From Mixta gaviniae (GTDB lineage Bacteria > Pseudomonadota > Gammaproteobacteria > Enterobacterales > Enterobacteriaceae), in contig NZ_CP026377.1 in the NCBI RefSeq assembly GCF_002953195.1, forward strand, positions 2,480,001-2,544,000: a stretch of DNA of 64,000 nt, given 5' to 3'. The translations under genes and the position numbers were made by a program. The notes under the pieces are model-generated. The model ran no database searches and had not been told where the DNA came from. It was given only the letters and a program-made list of their open reading frames with translations. Shown here piece by piece: positions 1 through 11,519 of the stretch; position 1 is the first letter of the stretch; every line of letters starts with the position of its first letter.

Positions 1-1864
1 CGGGCGCCGTGACGCCGCGAAAAGCGCGCGCCGAGCTTTGCTGACGCGCCTGCGCGATCAGGTCATGCAGCGTCGTCACCAGCGGCTGCATAAAATCCTG
101 ATAGCGGCACGCCTTTTCACTGATTTTCGTCAGCGTCGACTCCCACTGCGCGGTCATATCAGGCCGCGCGGCCATCTCTGGCAGTGAGTGAATCAGCGCC
201 CTGCCCGCCTCGGTCGCATGAATATAACGCCCTTTCTTGATCAGGAAAGCGCGCCGGAACAGCAGCTCAATAATGCCGGCCCGGGTTGCCTCCGTCCCTA
301 AACCATCGGTCGCGCGCAGGATTTTCTTTAGATCTTTATCCTGCACGAAGCGGGCGATGCCGGTCATTGCGGATAATAGCGTGGCGTCGGTAAAGTGGCG
401 CGGCGGCTGCGTTTGCTTTTCTGCAATCTCGCCTTTCTCGCACAGCAGCTCATCCCCCTTCGCCACCACCGGCAACGGCGTGCCGTCGTTCTCTTCATCG
501 CGCTCTTTGCTTCCCAGCAGGGCGCGCCAGCCCGCCTCCGCCAGAAAGCGCGCTTTGGCGATAAACTTGCCGCCGGCGATATCCAGCTCAATCACGCATT
601 TACGGTAAACCGCCTCGGGGCAGAACTGCATCAGATACTGGCGGGCAATCAGGCCGTAGATGTTCGCCTCATTGTCGGTCAGCCGCACGGCGCTGCTGCG
701 TGCCGTCGGGATAATGGCATGGTGGGCATCGACCTTTTTATCATCCCAGCAGCGGTTCCGGCGGTCGGTATCGAAATCGGCCGGCGGTTTCAGCTGCGGC
801 TGATGCACGCTGATCGCATTCAGCACCGCGTGACGGCCGGCAAAATGCTCCTCCGGCAGATAGCGGCTGTCTGAACGCGGATAGGTAATCAACTTATGGG
901 TCTCGTAGAGGCGCTGACAGGTGTCCAGTACCGTCTGCGCGCTAAGGCCGTAGCGTTTCGCTGCCTCAATCTGCAGGCTGGAGAGCGAAAACGGCAGCGG
1001 CGCCGTATCGTTTTCCCGTCGATCCTGATAGTGGGTGACTCGCGCCGGCTGACCGCCGATGCGTGCCAGCACATGCTCCGCCAGCGGGCGATGCAGCAGG
1101 CGTCCCTCTTCATCCTGCCAGGGTTCGCAGGCGTCGCTGGGCTGCCAGAGTGCGACAAAGCGCTCCTCTTTCGGCGTCACGATATGCGCTTTGACTTCAA
1201 AATAATCTTTGGGCACGAAGTTTTCGATCTCTTCATCGCGCCTAACCACCAGCCCCAGCACCGGCGTCTGCACCCGACCGACCGACAGCACACCGTCATA
1301 GCCCGCGTTGCGGCCCAGCAGCGTCCAGGCGCGGGTCATATTGATGCCGTAAAGCCAGTCGGCACGCGCGCGCGCCAGCGCCGATACGCACAGGGGAATA
1401 AACTCTTTATTCTGCCGCAGCCGGCCCACGGCGCGCTCTACCGCCTGCGGGTTAAGATCGTTGATTAGGCAGCGCTGCACCTTTTCGCGCTTCGCAGGCG
1501 GCAGCGCCAGATAGTCCAGCACCTCATCTACCAATAGCTGCCCTTCGCGGTCCGGGTCGCCGGCGTGAATAATCTCCTCCGCCTGTTCCAGCAGCTTCTT
1601 GATGACGTTCAGCTGCTTCGCCACCGAGGGACGCGGCTGCAGCCGCCACTTTTCCGGCACGATAGGCAGATCGGCCAGCGACCAGCGCGCATAGCGGCTG
1701 TCGTAGCTGTCGGGTTGGGCCTGCTCCAGCAGATGCCCTACGCACCAGGTGACGATATGATCATTTCCACAGGCGATAAAACCCTCGCCGCGTCGGTGCG
1801 GTTTGGGCAGGATATCGGCAATAGCGCGGGCCAGGCTTGGCTTCTCAGCAATAAACAGACGCAT
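1..1864 (-). CDS. topB: DNA topoisomerase III (C-terminus beyond window)
   Basis: Type IA topoisomerase that relaxes and decatenates DNA through a 5'-phosphotyrosine intermediate. The ATG lies at 1862-1864 and opens with the Toprim segment [15 protein letters not shown]. The active-site tyrosine is in [11 protein letters not shown] near residue 328, as in E. coli TopB. The frame runs open for 621 codons to the window edge, so about 30 C-terminal residues of the usual ~650 are missing. It is oriented like selD just upstream, the same order as in E. coli. Recognised with high certainty from family sequence. Confidence 0.96.
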   Translation of the reverse strand, partial: MRLFIAEKPSLARAIADILPKPHRRGEGFIACGNDHIVTWCVGHLLEQAQPDSYDSRYARWSLADLPIVPEKWRLQPRPSVAKQLNVIKKLLEQAEEIIHAGDPDREGQLLVDEVLDYLALPPAKREKVQRCLINDLNPQAVERAVGRLRQNKEFIPLCVSALARARADWLYGINMTRAWTLLGRNAGYDGVLSVGRVQTPVLGLVVRRDEEIENFVPKDYFEVKAHIVTPKEERFVALWQPSDACEPWQDEEGRLLHRPLAEHVLARIGGQPARVTHYQDRRENDTAPLPFSLSSLQIEAAKRYGLSAQTVLDTCQRLYETHKLITYPRSDSRYLPEEHFAGRHAVLNAISVHQPQLKPPADFDTDRRNRCWDDKKVDAHHAIIPTARSSAVRLTDNEANIYGLIARQYLMQFCPEAVYRKCVIELDIAGGKFIAKARFLAEAGWRALLGSKERDEENDGTPLPVVAKGDELLCEKGEIAEKQTQPPRHFTDATLLSAMTGIARFVQDKDLKKILRATDGLGTEATRAGIIELLFRRAFLIKKGRYIHATEAGRALIHSLPEMAARPDMTAQWESTLTKISEKACRYQDFMQPLVTTLHDLIAQARQQSSARAFRGVTAP

Positions 1865-1882
1865 TAACGGGGCAAGGCTCTC

Positions 1883-2926
1883 TTACGGCAAAACATCAAT
1901 CAAAGGAACACCGGCCTGCACCGGCACTAACTCGCCAATGGCGCTGACCGACAGCGCCAGGCTTTGCGCCAGCTGACGGAAAGCGGCGACAGCCTCGGCG
2001 CGCACCGCCACCAGCAAGCCGCCAGAGGTTTGCGGATCGCACAGCAGCTGACGCTGCGCTTCGCTCAGCGCGCCGATCAGATGGCCGTAGCTGGCGAAAT
2101 TACGTCCGGTGCCGCCGGGCACGCAGCCTGCGGCGATATACTCATCCACGCCGGGCAGACGCGGCACGGCGGAGTAATGCACGCGCGCACGTACGCCGGA
2201 TCCCTGGCAGATTTCGCTCAGGTGTCCCAGCAGGCCGAAACCGGTGACATCGGTCATCGCCGTCACCCCGGGCAGCGCGGCGAAATGTTCGCCGGCGCTG
2301 TTAAGCTGGCACATAACATCGCGCGCCAGCCCCTGATGTTCCGGACGCAGCAACGATCTCTTCTCGGCGGTGGTCAACACGCCGATACCGAGCGGCTTGG
2401 TCAGGAACAGCGTACAGCCCGCTTCGGCGGCGCTGTTCTTTTTCACCCGCTCGCCTGGCACCACGCCGGTGACCGCCAGACCGAAAATCGGCTCCGGCGC
2501 ATCGATAGAGTGACCGCCCGCCAGCGCGATCCCGGCGGCGTGACAGACGCTGCGTCCGCCCTCAATCACCTGACGCGCCACCTCCGGCGGCAGCTTATCC
2601 AGCGGCCAGCCGAGGATAGCGATCGCCATTACCGGCCTGCCCCCCATGGCGTAGATATCGCTGATGGCGTTGGTGGCGGCGATACGGCCGAAATCGAACG
2701 CATCGTCGACGATGGGCATAAAAAAGTCGGTGGTGCTAATCACGGCCGTGCCGTTGCCCAGGTCGTAGACGGCGGCATCGTCGCGCGTCTCATTGCCGAC
2801 CAGCAGCCGCGGGTCGTGAAACGCCGTCAGCTCGCTCTGCAGAATGGTTTCCAGCACCTGAGGGGAAATTTTACAGCCGCAGCCGGCGCCGTGGCTGTAC
2901 TGGGTAAGACGTATCGACTGATTCAC
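1883..2926 (-). CDS. selD: Selenide, water dikinase (selenophosphate synthetase)
   Basis: Makes selenophosphate from selenide and ATP, the selenium donor for selenocysteine and selenouridine. The GTG start at 2926 is chosen because AAGGAG lies just upstream and gives 347 residues, the E. coli length; an in-frame ATG 15 bases upstream lies before that ribosome site. The motif GAGCGCKIS carries the catalytic Cys (residue 16) and Lys (residue 19); this is a Cys, not Sec, enzyme. The glycine-rich ATP-binding segments [11 protein letters not shown] and GGHSID are present. The gene ends 18 bases before topB, so the two are probably cotranscribed. Confidence 0.96.
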   Translation of the reverse strand: MNQSIRLTQYSHGAGCGCKISPQVLETILQSELTAFHDPRLLVGNETRDDAAVYDLGNGTAVISTTDFFMPIVDDAFDFGRIAATNAISDIYAMGGRPVMAIAILGWPLDKLPPEVARQVIEGGRSVCHAAGIALAGGHSIDAPEPIFGLAVTGVVPGERVKKNSAAEAGCTLFLTKPLGIGVLTTAEKRSLLRPEHQGLARDVMCQLNSAGEHFAALPGVTAMTDVTGFGLLGHLSEICQGSGVRARVHYSAVPRLPGVDEYIAAGCVPGGTGRNFASYGHLIGALSEAQRQLLCDPQTSGGLLVAVRAEAVAAFRQLAQSLALSVSAIGELVPVQAGVPLIDVLP

Positions 2927-3060
2927 GGGTGACTCCTTCATCCAGATCGCTGGCGTGTATGTTAACGCGTTACTCCTGGCGTGATAAGTCACCTCTGACG
3001 CGGCGCGGTTAAAAAGCAGGGCTGAGATCGCACCCTGCCAGAATAAAGGCCGCAGATCTG

Positions 3061-3612
3061 TCAGAAATAACTGACAAACGGAGCGGTATCGGGAGGCAAT
3101 ACCGTGGTGGAGGATTTAAGCTGCGGCGTGCCGAGGTAGAGGAAGCCGACAATCGCATCCTGCTCGCGGCAGTTGAACGCCGCGCGCACCGCTTCATTAT
3201 CCGTCCAGGCACCGCTGCGCCAGATGCCGTTAAAACCCTGCGCGGCGGCGGCCATCTGCATCGCCATGACCGCGCAGCCCGCCGACAGCAGCTGCTCCCA
3301 GCGCGGCACTTTCGGATGCGTTTCGCAGTGCGCCACGACGGTAATGATCATCGGCGCGCGAAACGGCGCCTGCTTCGCTTTTTCAATCGCTTTGTCATCC
3401 ATATTGCCGTCGCGCGCGGCCTGCTCCAACAGCTGGCTGAAGCGTTCAAGACCCTGCTTCTCAATAATATGAAAGCGCCAGGGCTGGAGCGTGCCGTGAT
3501 CCGGCGCGCGCATACCGGCGCGCAGAATATTATCCAGCGCCTCGCCCGTCGGCGCAGGCTCGGCTAAACGCGATGCGGAGCGGCGATTAACCAGTAAATC
3601 CAGTGCCTCCAT
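3061..3612 (-). CDS. ydjA: NAD(P)H nitroreductase, YdjA family
   Basis: Small FMN-dependent nitroreductase-fold oxidoreductase of 183 residues, the same length as E. coli YdjA. The FMN-binding start NRRSASRL and the flavin-contact segment [13 protein letters not shown] are intact, and the C-terminal GFLYLGTP is typical. The physiological substrate is unknown in this family. The start is preceded by an AGGAGGAAGAG ribosome site. It stands alone between selD and the divergent sppA. Confidence 0.93.
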   Translation of the reverse strand: MEALDLLVNRRSASRLAEPAPTGEALDNILRAGMRAPDHGTLQPWRFHIIEKQGLERFSQLLEQAARDGNMDDKAIEKAKQAPFRAPMIITVVAHCETHPKVPRWEQLLSAGCAVMAMQMAAAAQGFNGIWRSGAWTDNEAVRAAFNCREQDAIVGFLYLGTPQLKSSTTVLPPDTAPFVSYF

Positions 3613-3784
3613 CTCTTCCTCCTGATAATGATTAGCATTCTTTGCAAACTACCACAGGCTGACGTTTTGTTACAGCCGCGCGCGATTTCCTGCTGACATT
3701 TGCCCGGCTGCTCTTTAGGATGTGGATGAAATTCTGGCAGAAAAGCTGCTTTTCTGCGCCCTGTCTGGCGATTATGGAGAAAAC

Positions 3785-5641
3785 ATGCGCACCTTGTGGC
3801 GAATCATAGCAGGCATCTTTAAGTGGACATGGCGGGTGCTGAACTTTATCCGCGAATGCATTCTTAATCTGTTTCTGATCTTTTTAGTGTTGGTCTGCGT
3901 CGGCATCTGGCTGCAGGTGAAAAACGCCAGCGCGCCTGCGGAAGTGCCGCGCGGCGCGCTGAAAGTCGATCTTTCCGGCGTGGTGGTGGATAAGCCGTCG
4001 GTCAGCAATAAGCTGAGCAAAATCGGACGCCAGCTGCTCGGCTCCAGCAGCGACCGGCTGAAGGAGAACTCGCTGTTTGATATCGTCGCCGCCATCCGGC
4101 AGGCGAAGAGCGACAGCAAAATCACCGGTATCGTGCTGGATCTGCGCAACTTTGCCGGCGCCGATCAGCCTTCGCTGCAGTATATCGGCAAGGCGCTGCG
4201 TGAATTCCGCGACAGCGGCAAACCGATCTACGCCAGCGGCGATAGCTATTCGCAGGCGCAATATTATCTGGCCAGCTACGCCAATAAAATTTACCTCTCC
4301 CCGCAGGGCGAGGTCGATCTGCACGGCTTCGCCACCAATACCCTCTACTATAAAAGCCTGCTCGATAAGCTGAAGGTGACCTCGCATGTGTTCCGCGTCG
4401 GCACCTATAAATCGGCGGTCGAGCCTTTCCTGCGCGACGACATGTCCCCTGCGGCGCGCGACGCCGACAGCCGTTGGGTTGGCGAACTGTGGCAAAACTA
4501 CCTGAACGTGGTGGCGGCCAACCGTCAGATTACGGCGCAACAGCTCTTCCCAGGCGCGCAGGGGCTGCTTAACGGCCTGCAGCAAACGGGCGGCGATACC
4601 GCGCGCTACGCTAAAGAGAACAAACTGGTGGACCAGCTGGCGACACGCGCCGAAACGGAGCAGCTGTTCGCGAAGCAGTTCGGCTGGGACAAGCAGGATC
4701 AGGACTACAACGCCATCAGCATCTACGACTATCCGGTGCAGGATAACAGCTCGCAGAGCGGCAATGTGGCAGTGATCCTGGCGACCGGCGCGATCATGGA
4801 TGGCGAAGAGACGCCGGGCGCGGTTGGCGGCGATACCACGGCGGCGCAAATCCGTCAGGCGCGTCTCGACCCGAATGTGAAAGCGATTGTGTTCCGCGTT
4901 AACAGCCCGGGCGGCAGCGTCACTGCCTCTGAAGTGGTGCGCCAGGAGCTGGCGGCGGCGCGCGCGGCCGGTAAACCGGTCGTCGTCTCGATGGGCGGTA
5001 TGGCGGCCTCCGGCGGCTACTGGATCTCGACCCCCGCCAACTACATCATCGCCAGCCCGGCGACGCTCACCGGCTCGATCGGCATTTTCGGCGTGATCAA
5101 TACGGTGGAAAACTCGCTGGATGCCATCGGCGTGCATACCGACGGCGTGGCGACCTCGCCGCTGGCTGATATCGCCAGCACCAAGGCGCTGCCGCCGGAA
5201 GTGCAGCAGATGATGCAGCTGAGCATCGAAAACGGCTATCACAAATTTATCGGTCTGGTGGCGAAAGCGCGGCAGAAAACGCCGGAGCAGATCGATCAGA
5301 TCGCGCAGGGTCACGTCTGGACCGGCAGCGACGCCAAAGGCAACGGCCTGGTCGACGCGTTGGGCGATTTCGACGATGCGGTTGCCAAAGCGGCGGAGCT
5401 GGCGAAGCTGAAAGATGTGCAGCTGAACTGGTTTGCCGATGAACCCGCGCTCATCGATCTGGTGCTGGGTCAGATGGACGCCTCGGTGCGCGCCGCACTG
5501 CCTGCCGCGCTGCAGGCCTGGCTGCCCGCGCCGATGGTGGACGTGGTCAGTGCAATGAAGCAGCAGCCGGGTCTGTTCGGCGCGCTTAACGATCCGCAAA
5601 ACCGTTATTCCCTCTGCCTGACCTGCGGCGAGGTACGCTAA
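3785..5641 (+). CDS. sppA: Signal peptide peptidase SppA (protease IV)
   Basis: Inner-membrane serine protease that degrades cleaved signal peptides. The ATG at 3785, preceded by TGGAGAAAAC, gives 618 residues, equal to E. coli SppA; an upstream in-frame ATG would add 21 unconserved residues. A membrane anchor covers residues ~20-45. Two tandem protease domains follow: the N-terminal one carries the general-base Lys in GTYKSAVEP and the C-terminal one the nucleophilic Ser in [10 protein letters not shown]. The enzyme ends in LTCGEVR, close to the E. coli tail. Confidence 0.97.
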   Translation: MRTLWRIIAGIFKWTWRVLNFIRECILNLFLIFLVLVCVGIWLQVKNASAPAEVPRGALKVDLSGVVVDKPSVSNKLSKIGRQLLGSSSDRLKENSLFDIVAAIRQAKSDSKITGIVLDLRNFAGADQPSLQYIGKALREFRDSGKPIYASGDSYSQAQYYLASYANKIYLSPQGEVDLHGFATNTLYYKSLLDKLKVTSHVFRVGTYKSAVEPFLRDDMSPAARDADSRWVGELWQNYLNVVAANRQITAQQLFPGAQGLLNGLQQTGGDTARYAKENKLVDQLATRAETEQLFAKQFGWDKQDQDYNAISIYDYPVQDNSSQSGNVAVILATGAIMDGEETPGAVGGDTTAAQIRQARLDPNVKAIVFRVNSPGGSVTASEVVRQELAAARAAGKPVVVSMGGMAASGGYWISTPANYIIASPATLTGSIGIFGVINTVENSLDAIGVHTDGVATSPLADIASTKALPPEVQQMMQLSIENGYHKFIGLVAKARQKTPEQIDQIAQGHVWTGSDAKGNGLVDALGDFDDAVAKAAELAKLKDVQLNWFADEPALIDLVLGQMDASVRAALPAALQAWLPAPMVDVVSAMKQQPGLFGALNDPQNRYSLCLTCGEVR

Positions 5642-5735
5642 CCGCCTCAGCCCGATCGGCGTGATGCTGGTCGGGCTGCTCTTCCCGACGCTTTACCGTA
5701 TACTGCTTTTTTTCCGCAAAGCTGAGTCGCTTTTC

Positions 5736-6755
5736 ATGCAAAAAAAATCCATTTACGTTGCCTATACCGGTGGGACGATCGGTATGCAGCGCTCTGCGCA
5801 GGGCTATATTCCGGTTTCAGGTCATCTGCAACAGCAGCTGGCGGCGATGCCGGAGTTTCATCGCCCGGAGATGCCCGATTTTACCATTCATGAGTATCAG
5901 CCGCTGATTGACTCTTCCGATATGACGCCGCAGGACTGGCAGGCGATTGCGGAAGATATTCGTCAGAACTATGCGCTTTACGACGGCTTTGTCATTCTGC
6001 ATGGCACCGACACCATGGCGTTTACCGCCTCGGCGCTCTCTTTTATGCTGGAAAACCTGGCGAAGCCGGTGATAGTGACAGGGTCACAGATTCCGCTCGC
6101 CGAGCTGCGTTCCGACGGGCAACAAAACCTGCTTAACGCGCTGTTTGTGGCGGCCAACTATCCGGTGAAAGAGGTGTCGCTGTTCTTCAATAACACCCTC
6201 TATCGCGGCAACCGCACCACTAAGGCGCATGCGGACGGCTTCAACGCCTTCGCCTCGCCGAACCTGCCGCCGCTGCTGGAAGCGGGCATTCATATCCGCC
6301 GCCTGAACACGCCGGCCGCGCCGCAGGGTGAAGGCGAGCTGATCGTCCATCCGATTACGCCGCAGCCTATTGGCGTGGTCACCATCTATCCGGGCATCTC
6401 CGCCGAAGTGGTGCGCAACTTCCTGCGTCAGCCGGTGAAGGCGCTGATCCTGCGCTCTTACGGCGTCGGCAATGCGCCGCAAAACGCCGAGTTTCTGGCA
6501 GAGCTGCAGGCCGCCTCGGCGCGCGGCATCGTGGTGGTCAACCTGACACAGTGCATGTCGGGCAAGGTGAATATGGGCGGCTACGCTACCGGTAACGCGC
6601 TGGCCCATGCCGGCGTGATCGGCGGGTTCGATATGACCGTCGAAGCGACGCTGACCAAGCTGCATTACCTGCTCAGCCAGCCGCTGAGCTGCGATGAGGT
6701 ACGCCATCTGATGCAGGTTAACCTGCGCGGCGAACTGACCCCTGACGATCGTTAA
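5736..6755 (+). CDS. ansA: Cytoplasmic L-asparaginase I
   Basis: Hydrolyses L-asparagine to aspartate and ammonia in the cytoplasm. The start MQKKSIYVAYTGGTIG at 5736 matches E. coli AnsA and gives 339 residues; the first nucleophilic Thr is in TGGTIG and the second active-site Thr in HGTDTM. There is no signal peptide, which separates it from periplasmic AnsB. It lies 94 bases after sppA, and that gap holds an 8-bp stem-loop and a TATACT box, so it may have its own promoter. It is followed by pncA with a 12-base gap, an operon shared with E. coli. Confidence 0.96.
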   Translation: MQKKSIYVAYTGGTIGMQRSAQGYIPVSGHLQQQLAAMPEFHRPEMPDFTIHEYQPLIDSSDMTPQDWQAIAEDIRQNYALYDGFVILHGTDTMAFTASALSFMLENLAKPVIVTGSQIPLAELRSDGQQNLLNALFVAANYPVKEVSLFFNNTLYRGNRTTKAHADGFNAFASPNLPPLLEAGIHIRRLNTPAAPQGEGELIVHPITPQPIGVVTIYPGISAEVVRNFLRQPVKALILRSYGVGNAPQNAEFLAELQAASARGIVVVNLTQCMSGKVNMGGYATGNALAHAGVIGGFDMTVEATLTKLHYLLSQPLSCDEVRHLMQVNLRGELTPDDR

Positions 6756-6767
6756 TAAGGAGTGCGG

Positions 6768-7379
6768 ATGAAACAGGCGCTGATTCTTATCGACCTGCAA
6801 AATGATTTTTGCCCGGGCGGCGCGCTGGCGGTTACCGACGGCGACGCGGTGATCGCCGTAGCGAACCGCCTGGCGGCGGCGTTTCATCAGCGCGGCGAGC
6901 CGGTGATCGCTACGCAGGACTGGCACCCTGCCGATCACGGCAGCTTTGCTTCCGTGGCAGGCGAAGCGGAGCATACGACTGGGGAGCTGAACGGGCTGCC
7001 GCAGATTTGGTGGCCCGATCATGCGGTGCAGCAGAGCCACGGCGCCGATTTTCATCCGGGGCTGCAACGCGAGCTGATTGATGTGGTGTTTCATAAAGGC
7101 GAACAGCGCGATATCGATAGCTACAGCGCCTTTTTCGACAACGGCCACCGACGTCAGACCGGTCTGGATGCGTGGCTGCGCGCGCGCGGCATCACGCATC
7201 TCACCATGATGGGGCTGGCAACCGATTACTGCGTAAAGTTTAGCGTGCTGGATGCGCTGCAGCTGGGCTATCAGGTCGAGGTGATCAGCGACGGCTGTCG
7301 CGGCGTGAATTTACAGCCGCAAGACAGCGCCGCGGCGCTGGCGGAGATGGCTGCGCACGGCGCGCACATTCGCCACTGA
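6768..7379 (+). CDS. pncA: Nicotinamidase
   Basis: Deamidates nicotinamide to nicotinate for NAD salvage; the same family activates pyrazinamide. The ATG at 6768 follows TAAGGAG with 5-base spacing; a GTG six bases upstream overlaps that ribosome site and is rejected. Asp in LILIDLQNDF, Lys in VFHKGE and the nucleophilic Cys in GLATDYCVKF form the catalytic triad, and the DWHPADHGSF metal-site segment is present. At 203 residues it is about ten shorter than E. coli PncA at the C-terminus. Probably cotranscribed with ansA. Confidence 0.95.
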   Translation: MKQALILIDLQNDFCPGGALAVTDGDAVIAVANRLAAAFHQRGEPVIATQDWHPADHGSFASVAGEAEHTTGELNGLPQIWWPDHAVQQSHGADFHPGLQRELIDVVFHKGEQRDIDSYSAFFDNGHRRQTGLDAWLRARGITHLTMMGLATDYCVKFSVLDALQLGYQVEVISDGCRGVNLQPQDSAAALAEMAAHGAHIRH

Positions 7380-7560
7380 GAATTATCTCGCCTGCGGGCG
7401 ATCAGCCTGGCGCGATCGGCTGCAGGCAGTGCAGTCTCTGATAGCCTTTCTCTGGCCTGCAGGTGAAAGTCTCTTCCTGCAGGCAACTGCCGCCCGGCTA
7501 GTGATACAGGCTAACTCGCCGGGGGCGGGAAGCCCTGTTTTCACTTGAGGCGCGTAACGC

Positions 7561-7842
7561 TTACTGCAGGGTAATGCGCGTAACCTCGTCGCCGATGCCG
7601 AACTCTTCCTTCAGCTCGCGCTTAGAGCGCGTTACCAATTCGCCGCCCTGCCCGATGCTCATATGCTGCGGCTGATGGTTGTGGCGCGACTGCCACAGCA
7701 TCACCAGCTGCATGCAGTTTTCCTTCTGCTCGTCGCTCAGCGCCACGCCGTCCGGCCATTTGCCGGTTTCCACCGCGGTCGCCAGACGCTGATAAATGTC
7801 CGGCGTCATCGCCTCGATCATCGCATCAAGTTCTGATTTCAT
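7561..7842 (-). CDS. yeaC: DUF1315 family protein YeaC
   Basis: Small cytoplasmic protein of 93 residues of unknown function, conserved beside msrB in enterobacteria. The conserved core WPDGVALSDEQKENCMQLVM is intact. It begins three bases after the msrB stop and so is the second gene of an msrB-yeaC operon running away from gapA. No catalytic motif is evident. Confidence 0.88.
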   Translation of the reverse strand: MKSELDAMIEAMTPDIYQRLATAVETGKWPDGVALSDEQKENCMQLVMLWQSRHNHQPQHMSIGQGGELVTRSKRELKEEFGIGDEVTRITLQ

Positions 7843-7845
7843 CGC

Positions 7846-8256
7846 TTAGCCTTTGGTCTGGTTGCCGTCGTTATCGCTGAAACTCAGCGACGCCGAATTG
7901 ACGCAGTAGCGTTCGCCGGTCGGCTGCGGGCCGTCGGGGAAAACGTGTCCCAGATGGGCATCGCAGCTGCCGCAGCGAATTTCAATGCGGTGCATGCCGT
8001 GCGAGTTATCTTCCAGATAGTGAATCGCTTCTTCGGTGTAGGGCTGGTAAAAGCTCGGCCAGCCGCAGCCGGAATCATACTTGCTTTCCGACAGGAACAG
8101 CGGCGCGTTACACACCAGGCAGTGATAGATCCCTTCCGCTTTGTTGTGCAACAGCGCACCGCTGAAGGGCGGCTCTGTCCCACGCTGCTGCGTTACGTAG
8201 AGCTGCATTTCAGTCAGCTGGTTATCAGGCGTACGATCGTTCAATTCTTTAGCCAT
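7846..8256 (-). CDS. msrB: Peptide-methionine (R)-S-oxide reductase MsrB
   Basis: Reduces methionine-R-sulfoxide in proteins. The two zinc-binding CxxC pairs (CLVC and CGSC) and the catalytic [11 protein letters not shown] are all present. The start at 8256 (MAKELNDR) gives 136 residues, near the E. coli length of 137; an alternative ATG at 8280 would add eight residues and cannot be excluded. It is divergent from gapA and heads msrB-yeaC. Confidence 0.95.
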   Translation of the reverse strand: MAKELNDRTPDNQLTEMQLYVTQQRGTEPPFSGALLHNKAEGIYHCLVCNAPLFLSESKYDSGCGWPSFYQPYTEEAIHYLEDNSHGMHRIEIRCGSCDAHLGHVFPDGPQPTGERYCVNSASLSFSDNDGNQTKG

Positions 8257-8373
8257 TTTCATCATCTCTGGCAATGTCATTCTGGAAAAATCGGCTAGTA
8301 TTCTAACAAGTAGTTAACAAGAACAGGTTAATATTTTGTGCCTGACAAGCTTTGACGCGCACCCAACTTACAA

Positions 8374-8393
8374 ATTGTGATGCGGATCACTTT
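8374..8393. promoter_or_regulatory. CRP-like site upstream of gapA
   Basis: The sequence ATTGTGATGCGGATCACTTT matches the CRP pattern TGTGA-N6-TCACA at nine of ten core positions. It lies in the gapA/msrB divergent region. CRP control of gapA is known in E. coli; its use here is inferred from the motif. Confidence 0.6.
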
Positions 8394-8527
8394 TCATCAA
8401 AGCGAGCCCTTTATATTCGGTCATCAGGCCGCAAAATGGGTAGAGCAGAATCGTTACGGAAGCGGTTTCAAACCCGAAAATTCTCTGTAATGGGTTTGAC
8501 TTGTCGCAATAATTGACACGATTCCGC

Positions 8528-8555
8528 TTGACGCCTGGTAAGGATTTTGTAATTT
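8528..8555 (+). promoter_or_regulatory. gapA sigma-70 promoter
   Basis: TTGACG, a 16-base spacer and TAATTT lie 43 bases before the gapA ATG. The surrounding stretch is very close to the E. coli gapA P1 region as remembered, which supports the call. Further TTGAC-like boxes upstream (about 8490-8520) suggest additional promoters. Confidence 0.65.
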
Positions 8556-8586
8556 TACAGCCAACCTTTTATTCACTAACAAATAG

Positions 8587-9597
<1,011 letters not shown>

Positions 9598-9622
9598 GCC
9601 ACGTTGACAGACTAAACTTTGA

Positions 9623-9646
9623 GGGCGACTACGGTCGCCCTTTTTT
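9623..9646 (+). terminator. gapA rho-independent terminator
   Basis: A perfect 7-bp stem GGGCGAC/GTCGCCC with a 4-base loop is followed by six T residues, 25 bases after the gapA stop. Confidence 0.9.
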
Positions 9647-9673
9647 ATCGTCTGAATTCAGCAAGGTAATCTC

Positions 9674-10552
9674 ATGACCGAAAAACTGTTTTCGCTTCCC
9701 GTGGTTAACCAGATCTCCCCTTACCTCAGCCTGCGCCAGCTGGGCGAACTGCCGGTGCTGGTGGTAAGCCATCCTAAAGTGCGCGCCGCCGTGACCCTGC
9801 AGGGCGCCCAGCTTATCGCCTGGCAGCCCAACGGTGAAAAACCGGTGATCTGGCTCAGCGAGAAAAGCGCTTTTGCCCCTGGTAAAGCGATTCGCGGCGG
9901 CGTACCGATCTGCTGGCCGTGGTTTGGCCCGGCGGGCGAGCCGGCGCACGGTTTCGCGCGTAACCAGCCCTGGACGCTTTCCGCTCATGATGAAAATGAG
10001 GATTGCGTGCTGCTGACGCTGGAGCTGGCGAGCAATCCGCAGACCAAAGCGCTCTGGCCGCACGACTTCACTCTGTTCGCCCGTTTCCGTCTCGGCGAAC
10101 GCTGCGAAATTGAACTGGAAGCGCACGGCGACTATCAGGCTACCTGCGCGCTGCACAGTTACTTCTGCATCGATGATATTAACGAGGTGGAAGTCAGCGG
10201 ACTGGGTCAGCCCTTTATCGACAAGGTAAAAGATGGCGAGCCGGGCACCGCGGCAGATGGCAGGCAGCGTTATGCCGGGCGCGTCGATCGCATCTTTACC
10301 CAGCCGGAGGATTGCAGCCTGATTCAGGATAAAGCCGGCCAGCGCGTGATTAAGGTTTACCATCACCATCACAGCGACGTCGTCACCTGGAACCCGGGCG
10401 TAGAGCTATCCTGCAGTATGGGCGATATGGCGAATGAAGGGTATCAAACCATGGTGTGCGTTGAGACCGCGCGCATCAACGCGCCGATGAAAAGCGCCGT
10501 TGAGCAGCCGGCGCGTCTGGCGACCACCTTCCGGGTGCGAAAAAAACGTTAA
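9674..10552 (+). CDS. yeaD: Glucose-6-phosphate 1-epimerase-like protein YeaD
   Basis: Aldose-1-epimerase-fold enzyme of 292 residues, interconverting alpha and beta anomers of hexose-6-phosphates in the family. The conserved blocks AIRGGVPICWPWFG, HGFAR, ALHSYF and VVTWNPG are present, including the catalytic His and Glu neighbourhoods. It follows gapA in the usual enterobacterial order but is separated by the gapA terminator, and it ends in its own terminator. Confidence 0.92.
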   Translation: MTEKLFSLPVVNQISPYLSLRQLGELPVLVVSHPKVRAAVTLQGAQLIAWQPNGEKPVIWLSEKSAFAPGKAIRGGVPICWPWFGPAGEPAHGFARNQPWTLSAHDENEDCVLLTLELASNPQTKALWPHDFTLFARFRLGERCEIELEAHGDYQATCALHSYFCIDDINEVEVSGLGQPFIDKVKDGEPGTAADGRQRYAGRVDRIFTQPEDCSLIQDKAGQRVIKVYHHHHSDVVTWNPGVELSCSMGDMANEGYQTMVCVETARINAPMKSAVEQPARLATTFRVRKKR

Positions 10553-10557
10553 AAAAA

Positions 10558-10580
10558 GCCGGGCGTTGTCGCCCGGCTTT
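10558..10580. terminator. Shared terminator between convergent yeaD and yeaE
   Basis: GCCGGGCG-TTGT-CGCCCGGC forms a perfect 8-bp stem flanked by an A-run on the left and TTT on the right, so it can serve both converging genes. Confidence 0.85.
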
Positions 10581-10591
10581 GTACGCATTCC

Positions 10592-11443
10592 TCAGACCAC
10601 ATCCAGCGGCTGTTTGCTCTGCGGCGGCGGAAACAGGCTATCCAGCTGCGCCAGCTGTTCATCGCTCAGCGTTATCGTTAACGCCGCCGCATTTTCCCGT
10701 ACGTGCGTCACGCTGCTGGCTTTCGGGATCGCCATAACGCCGGGCTGACGGATAACCCACGCCAACAGCAGCTGCGCCACACTCGCCTCCAGCTGCTGCG
10801 CGATGGTTTGCAACGTCGGCTGCGTCAGCAAATCGCGGCGCAAACGTCCCGCCTGCGCCAGCGGGCAGTAGGCCATAAGCGGCAGCTGACGCGCCTGACA
10901 GGCGGGCAGCAGATCGAACTCAATGCCGCGCGAAGCGAGATGATACAGAACCTGATTCGCCGCGCAGGCTTCGCCGCCCGGCTCCTGCCACAGTTCCAGC
11001 ATATCGTCGGCGTCAAAATTGGAGACGCCCCAGCGACGGATTTTGCCCTGCTGCTGTAGCTTTTCCATCGCCCGAATGGTCTCCTCGAGCGGGATATTGC
11101 CGCGCCAGTGCAGCAGATAGAGATCAAGGTAGTCTGTCTTCAGCCGCTCCAGGCTGCGCTCGCACGCCTCTACCGCATCTACCGCGCCGGCGTTCCACGG
11201 ATAGAATTTGGAGACCAGCCAGACGCGATCGCGCCTGCCCTGCAACGCCTCGCCAACCACCCGCTCCGCTCCGCCGTCGGCGTACATTTCTGCGGTATCG
11301 ATCACCGACAGCCCGCACTCGATGCCCGCCTGCAGCGCGGCGATCTCCTGCTGACGCAGATCTGCGCTTTCACCCATATACCAGGTTCCCTGCCCGATCG
11401 CCGGCAGCGCCGCATCGTTAGCAAACTGCACTGTTCTGCTCAT
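10592..11443 (-). CDS. yeaE: Aldo-keto reductase YeaE
   Basis: NADPH-dependent AKR of 283 residues; E. coli YeaE reduces methylglyoxal. The start at 11443 (MSRTVQFAND) follows AAGGAGAGAGA, which excludes an upstream in-frame ATG. The catalytic tetrad is visible: Asp and Tyr in DTAEMYADGGAE, Lys in LVSKFYPW, and His in LLHWRGNIP. The cofactor segment PKASSVTHV is near the C-terminus. Confidence 0.93.
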   Translation of the reverse strand: MSRTVQFANDAALPAIGQGTWYMGESADLRQQEIAALQAGIECGLSVIDTAEMYADGGAERVVGEALQGRRDRVWLVSKFYPWNAGAVDAVEACERSLERLKTDYLDLYLLHWRGNIPLEETIRAMEKLQQQGKIRRWGVSNFDADDMLELWQEPGGEACAANQVLYHLASRGIEFDLLPACQARQLPLMAYCPLAQAGRLRRDLLTQPTLQTIAQQLEASVAQLLLAWVIRQPGVMAIPKASSVTHVRENAAALTITLSDEQLAQLDSLFPPPQSKQPLDVV

Positions 11444-11519
11444 TCTCTCTCCTTTGCACGCCGCATATGCCCCGTTCAGGTGCAACGGGACGCAGAACGC
11501 CCCGTTATCATGCGGCCGG